DNA of 64,000 nt from CAJFUR01 sp904420575 (GTDB lineage: Bacteria > Actinomycetota > Coriobacteriia > Coriobacteriales > Eggerthellaceae). Position 1 is the stretch's first letter. The number at the start of each line of letters is the position of its first letter. Position numbers and translations under genes: made by a program. The DNA lies in the NCBI GenBank assembly GCA_965119745.1, contig OZ221973.1:1612001-1676000 (forward strand), given 5' to 3'. The notes under the pieces are model-generated. The model worked only from the letters and a program-made list of their open reading frames with translations, ran no database searches and was not told the origin of the DNA. This document shows, one piece after another, positions 61,266-64,000 of the stretch.

Positions 61266-61560
61266 CCCGCGTGGCGGGGCGGGGCGGAAGCGGGGCGCGC
61301 CTGGGCTGCGCAGGCGTTTCGCGCTTGGAAACCGCGCGGGCGCGGTGGGGCGCCCGGAAGGCGCATGGCGCGCCGGCGTCGCTGCAACCTGTGAGCGCGG
61401 GGCGAAGGTTTGCGTTTCTTACAGGAACGCTTCTGCCAGCGCGGCCGTTGCCGCGGGAAAGCGCTACAATGATGCCCCACCTATCATCAACGGCAAACTG
61501 CGAAACCGTCCTGCGCACGGGGACAAGGCCCCGCATGCGAAAGACGGGTGAGGAACCACC
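61266..61560 (+). promoter_or_regulatory. Promoter region of pcrA
   Basis: Noncoding. A TACAAT box at 61465-61470 is the only clear -10-like element; GGTGAGG precedes the start codon. Nothing else stands out. Confidence 0.45.
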
Positions 61561-63927
61561 ATGCCCATCGACATCGACACATTGAACGAGCCGCAGCGCG
61601 AGGCGGTCGTGACCACCGAAGGCCCGCTTTTGGTTCTGGCCGGCGCCGGCTCGGGCAAGACGCGCGTGCTCACGTACCGCATCGCCAACCTGATCGAGAA
61701 CAAGGGCGTGGCGCCGTGGGAGATTTTGGCCATCACGTTCACGAACAAGGCGGCGGCCGAGATGCGCGAGCGCCTGGCGGGGCTCGTGGGCCCCCGCAGC
61801 CGCGGCATGTGGGTGTCCACCTTCCACAGCATGTGCGTGCGCATCCTGCGCGCCGATGCCGAGCGGCTGGGCTTCACGCGCAACTTCACCATCTACGACA
61901 CCGACGACCAGAAACGCCTGTACAAGGAGATCATGGCCGAGCTGGACATCGATCCCAAGCGTTTCCCCGTGAACGCGCTCATGAACCGCATAACCTCCGC
62001 GAAAAACGAGCTCGTCGTGCCGGGCGACTTCGAAAAGCAGGCCTCGGACCCGGTGGGGAAGGTGGCCGCACGCGTGTACGTGCGGCTGCAGGAACGCCTG
62101 AAGGCCGCGAACGCCTTCGACTTCGACGATCTCTTGCTCTACGCGTACCTGCTGCTGAAGAACCATGCCGACGTGCTGGACGCCTATCAGGACCGCTTCC
62201 GCTACCTCATGGTGGACGAATACCAGGACACGAACCACGCCCAGTACGCCATCACGGGGCTTCTGGCCGCGAAGCACCAGAACATCATGGTGGTGGGCGA
62301 CGACGACCAGTCCATCTACAGCTGGCGTGGCGCCGACATCCGCAACATCCTGGAGTTCGAGCAGGACTACCCGAACGCGCACACGGTGAAGCTGGAACAG
62401 AACTACCGCAGCGTGGGCAACGTGCTGGCCGCGGCCAACGCCGTCATCGCGAACAACCAGCACCGCAAGCAGAAGAAGCTGTTCACCAGCGCGGACGACG
62501 GCGAGAAGATAAGCGTGTACCTGGCGGCCGACGAACGCGACGAGGGTCGCTGGATAGCCGGCGAGATAGAGCGGCGGCGCGCAGGGGGGACGTCGTACGA
62601 CGACATGGCCGTGTTCTACCGCACGAACGCGCAGAGCCGCATGCTGGAAGACATGCTGCTGCGTGCCGGCGTGCCGTACCGCATCGTCGGCGGCACGCGC
62701 TTCTTCGACCGCGCCGAGATCCGCGACGTCATGGCGTATCTCACGCTGGTGGTGAACCCTGCCGACGACATCGCCGCCAAGCGCGTGGTCAACGTGCCGC
62801 GCCGCGGCGTGGGCAAAAGCACCGTCGAGCGCGTGGAGCAGTTCGCGCGCGAGATGGACATGCCGTTTTTGGACGCGGCCGAGCTGGCCATCGTGGATCC
62901 CGAACTGCGGGCTTCCACGCAGCGTGCGCTTGGGGAGTTCGTCGGGCTGCTGAAAGAGGCGCGCACCTATGCGGGCGACCTGCGCAAGGTCATCGAGATG
63001 ATCATCGACAAGAGCGGGCTCGTCACGGCCTTGGAACTGGAGAACACCGACGAGGCCCGTGGCCGCGTGGAGAACATCAAGGAATTCCTGGGCGTCGTGG
63101 ACGAATTCTCCGAAACGCACGACGAGGAGGATTCGGAATACGCCGCTCCCACCGAGGAAGGCGCAGAAGGGCAGGAGCCCGTGCGCGTGCTGCGCGGCGA
63201 CTCGTTGGCCGACTTCATCGAATGGGTGCGGCTGCGTACCGACCTGGACACCATGACCGAGGACGGCAATGCGGTCACGCTCATGACGGTGCACTCGTCC
63301 AAGGGCCTGGAATTCGACTGCGTGTTCGTGGCCGGCATGGAAGAAACGCTGTTCCCGCACATGAATTCCGTGGGCGACGCGGCCAGCGTGGAAGAGGAGC
63401 GGCGGCTGGCGTACGTGGCCATCACCCGTGCGCGCAAGCGGCTGTACCTCACGTGCGCGCAGCAGCGCCAGATCTTCGGGCAGACGTCGGCGAATCCCGT
63501 CTCGCGCTTCATCCAGGAGATCCCGCCCGAACTGCGCTCGACCACGGGCGTGGGGTCGGCCGGCTTTTCCGGCACCGGATGGGAGAAGCGCGGCAGCCGC
63601 CGCGGCATTGCCGGCAGCGGCACGGAAGCGGGCGGCGGCCGCGTGTTCGGCCGCTCGAGCGCGTCCGGCTCGGCGGGCCGCAGCGACCGCGACCGCGGGA
63701 TGCGGGGCGGCTCCGGCGGCTTCGCGTCGGGCGCGAACCCCAACGCCGGCAAGAAGGCGGCCGCGAAGATGGCGTTCGCCGTGGGCGACACGGTGGACCA
63801 CAAGACCTTCGGCCGCGGCCGCGTCGTCAAGGTGGACGGCGACTCCCTGCACATCAAGTTCGCCCGCACCGGCCAGACGAAGAAGCTGCTGAAAGACTAT
63901 GCCCCCATCGTGAAGATAAATCAGTGA
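61561..63927 (+). CDS. pcrA: UvrD/PcrA-family DNA helicase
   Basis: A 788-residue superfamily-1 helicase for nucleotide-excision and replication-fork repair. Motifs: Q-motif LNEPQREAV, Walker A AGAGSGKTR, VDEYQDTN (motif II), GDDDQSIYSWRGAD (III), VTLMTVHSSKGLEFD (V) and VAITRARKRLYL (VI). The C-terminus has a Gly/Arg/Ser-rich linker and a Tudor-like domain (VGDTVDHKTFGRGRVVKVDG), as in Gram-positive PcrA that binds RNA polymerase. Length is normal. A terminator follows. Confidence 0.97.
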   Translation: MPIDIDTLNEPQREAVVTTEGPLLVLAGAGSGKTRVLTYRIANLIENKGVAPWEILAITFTNKAAAEMRERLAGLVGPRSRGMWVSTFHSMCVRILRADAERLGFTRNFTIYDTDDQKRLYKEIMAELDIDPKRFPVNALMNRITSAKNELVVPGDFEKQASDPVGKVAARVYVRLQERLKAANAFDFDDLLLYAYLLLKNHADVLDAYQDRFRYLMVDEYQDTNHAQYAITGLLAAKHQNIMVVGDDDQSIYSWRGADIRNILEFEQDYPNAHTVKLEQNYRSVGNVLAAANAVIANNQHRKQKKLFTSADDGEKISVYLAADERDEGRWIAGEIERRRAGGTSYDDMAVFYRTNAQSRMLEDMLLRAGVPYRIVGGTRFFDRAEIRDVMAYLTLVVNPADDIAAKRVVNVPRRGVGKSTVERVEQFAREMDMPFLDAAELAIVDPELRASTQRALGEFVGLLKEARTYAGDLRKVIEMIIDKSGLVTALELENTDEARGRVENIKEFLGVVDEFSETHDEEDSEYAAPTEEGAEGQEPVRVLRGDSLADFIEWVRLRTDLDTMTEDGNAVTLMTVHSSKGLEFDCVFVAGMEETLFPHMNSVGDAASVEEERRLAYVAITRARKRLYLTCAQQRQIFGQTSANPVSRFIQEIPPELRSTTGVGSAGFSGTGWEKRGSRRGIAGSGTEAGGGRVFGRSSASGSAGRSDRDRGMRGGSGGFASGANPNAGKKAAAKMAFAVGDTVDHKTFGRGRVVKVDGDSLHIKFARTGQTKKLLKDYAPIVKINQ

Positions 63928-63943
63928 CGAGGCCTTGTGGCGG

Positions 63944-63982
63944 GCATGCGGGAATGGGCGCGGCGGATTCCCGCATGCTTTT
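63944..63982 (+). terminator. Terminator after pcrA
   Basis: GCATGCGGGAA (63944-63954) and TTCCCGCATGC (63968-63978) pair perfectly over 11 bp, followed by TTTT. Confidence 0.88.
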
Positions 63983-64000
63983 GGCAAGGGCCTGGTCGAG

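Noticed and set aside
1..64000. Search for CRISPR arrays, tRNA and rRNA genes by eye.
   Set aside because: No regularly spaced repeats, no cloverleaf-like segment with a T-loop GTTCGAATC pattern and no rRNA sequence were seen; short dyads were assigned to terminators or operators.

Overview
The window looks like chromosomal DNA from a GC-rich gut actinobacterium of the Eggerthellaceae (Eggerthella, Gordonibacter, Adlercreutzia type). The evidence is the combination of several DMSO-reductase-family molybdoenzymes paired with small ferredoxin subunits and dedicated transporters, a LuxR regulator with a multi-helix membrane domain, a desulfoferrodoxin, and a GC-rich codon pattern. No 16S rRNA or tRNA gene is visible, so the genus is an inference.

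Positions 1 to about 36,180 appear to be the right-hand part of an integrative conjugative element (ICE) whose left end lies outside the window. From the left it carries: conjugation genes on the plus strand (tail of an NlpC/P60 cell-wall hydrolase, a lipoprotein-like protein, a TrbL/VirB6-like membrane protein); a 1,255-residue SpaA/VaFE surface adhesin with its class B sortase; a cargo pair of a MerR regulator and a small membrane protein; mobilization genes on the minus strand (MobP relaxase, MobC); a candidate oriT; parA/parB; and, at the right end, two tandem tyrosine recombinases with a ribbon-helix-helix protein, an excisionase-like protein and a divergent XRE repressor. The element ends against the 3' end of guaA, a known integration hotspot. 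Four near-identical operators (AGTTCA-N4-TGAACT) sit in the parA promoter and in the divergent xis/XRE promoters, and tie maintenance and excision into one probable regulon.

Inside the ICE, 15.2-32.1 kb is a lower-GC defence island. A minus-strand operon encodes an SspBCD-A-like DNA phosphorothioation module: a PAPS-reductase/ferredoxin fusion, a DUF4007 nickase, a large P-loop ATPase and a cysteine desulfurase. It continues with a PLD-DEAH helicase, a 57-residue protein, a DndD-like SMC ATPase and a small protein. The helicase frame is broken by one in-frame TAA at codon 51. Converging on this operon is a WYL regulator followed by a 1,022-residue protein that joins an RNA-polymerase-alpha-CTD-like domain to a sigma-70 region-4-like helix-turn-helix. 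That protein is the most unusual one here.

From 36.2 kb on the DNA is chromosomal: guaA, an AT-rich remnant of an Abi/DRT-type reverse transcriptase that lacks its catalytic core, a small membrane protein and uppP. A metabolic region from 40.9 to 61.3 kb holds three modules, each with a molybdopterin enzyme of the catechol-dehydroxylase/acetylene-hydratase-like group and a four-cluster-type ferredoxin. With them are transporters (DcuC-like, SSS, MFS), small zinc-ribbon proteins, a DUF4003 protein, a TetR regulator and a LuxR regulator. A housekeeping block (superoxide reductase, chorismate mutase, DAHP synthase) separates modules two and three. The window closes with pcrA. The three modules probably let the cell use different small aromatic or other hydroxylated molecules as electron acceptors; the substrates cannot be read from the sequence.
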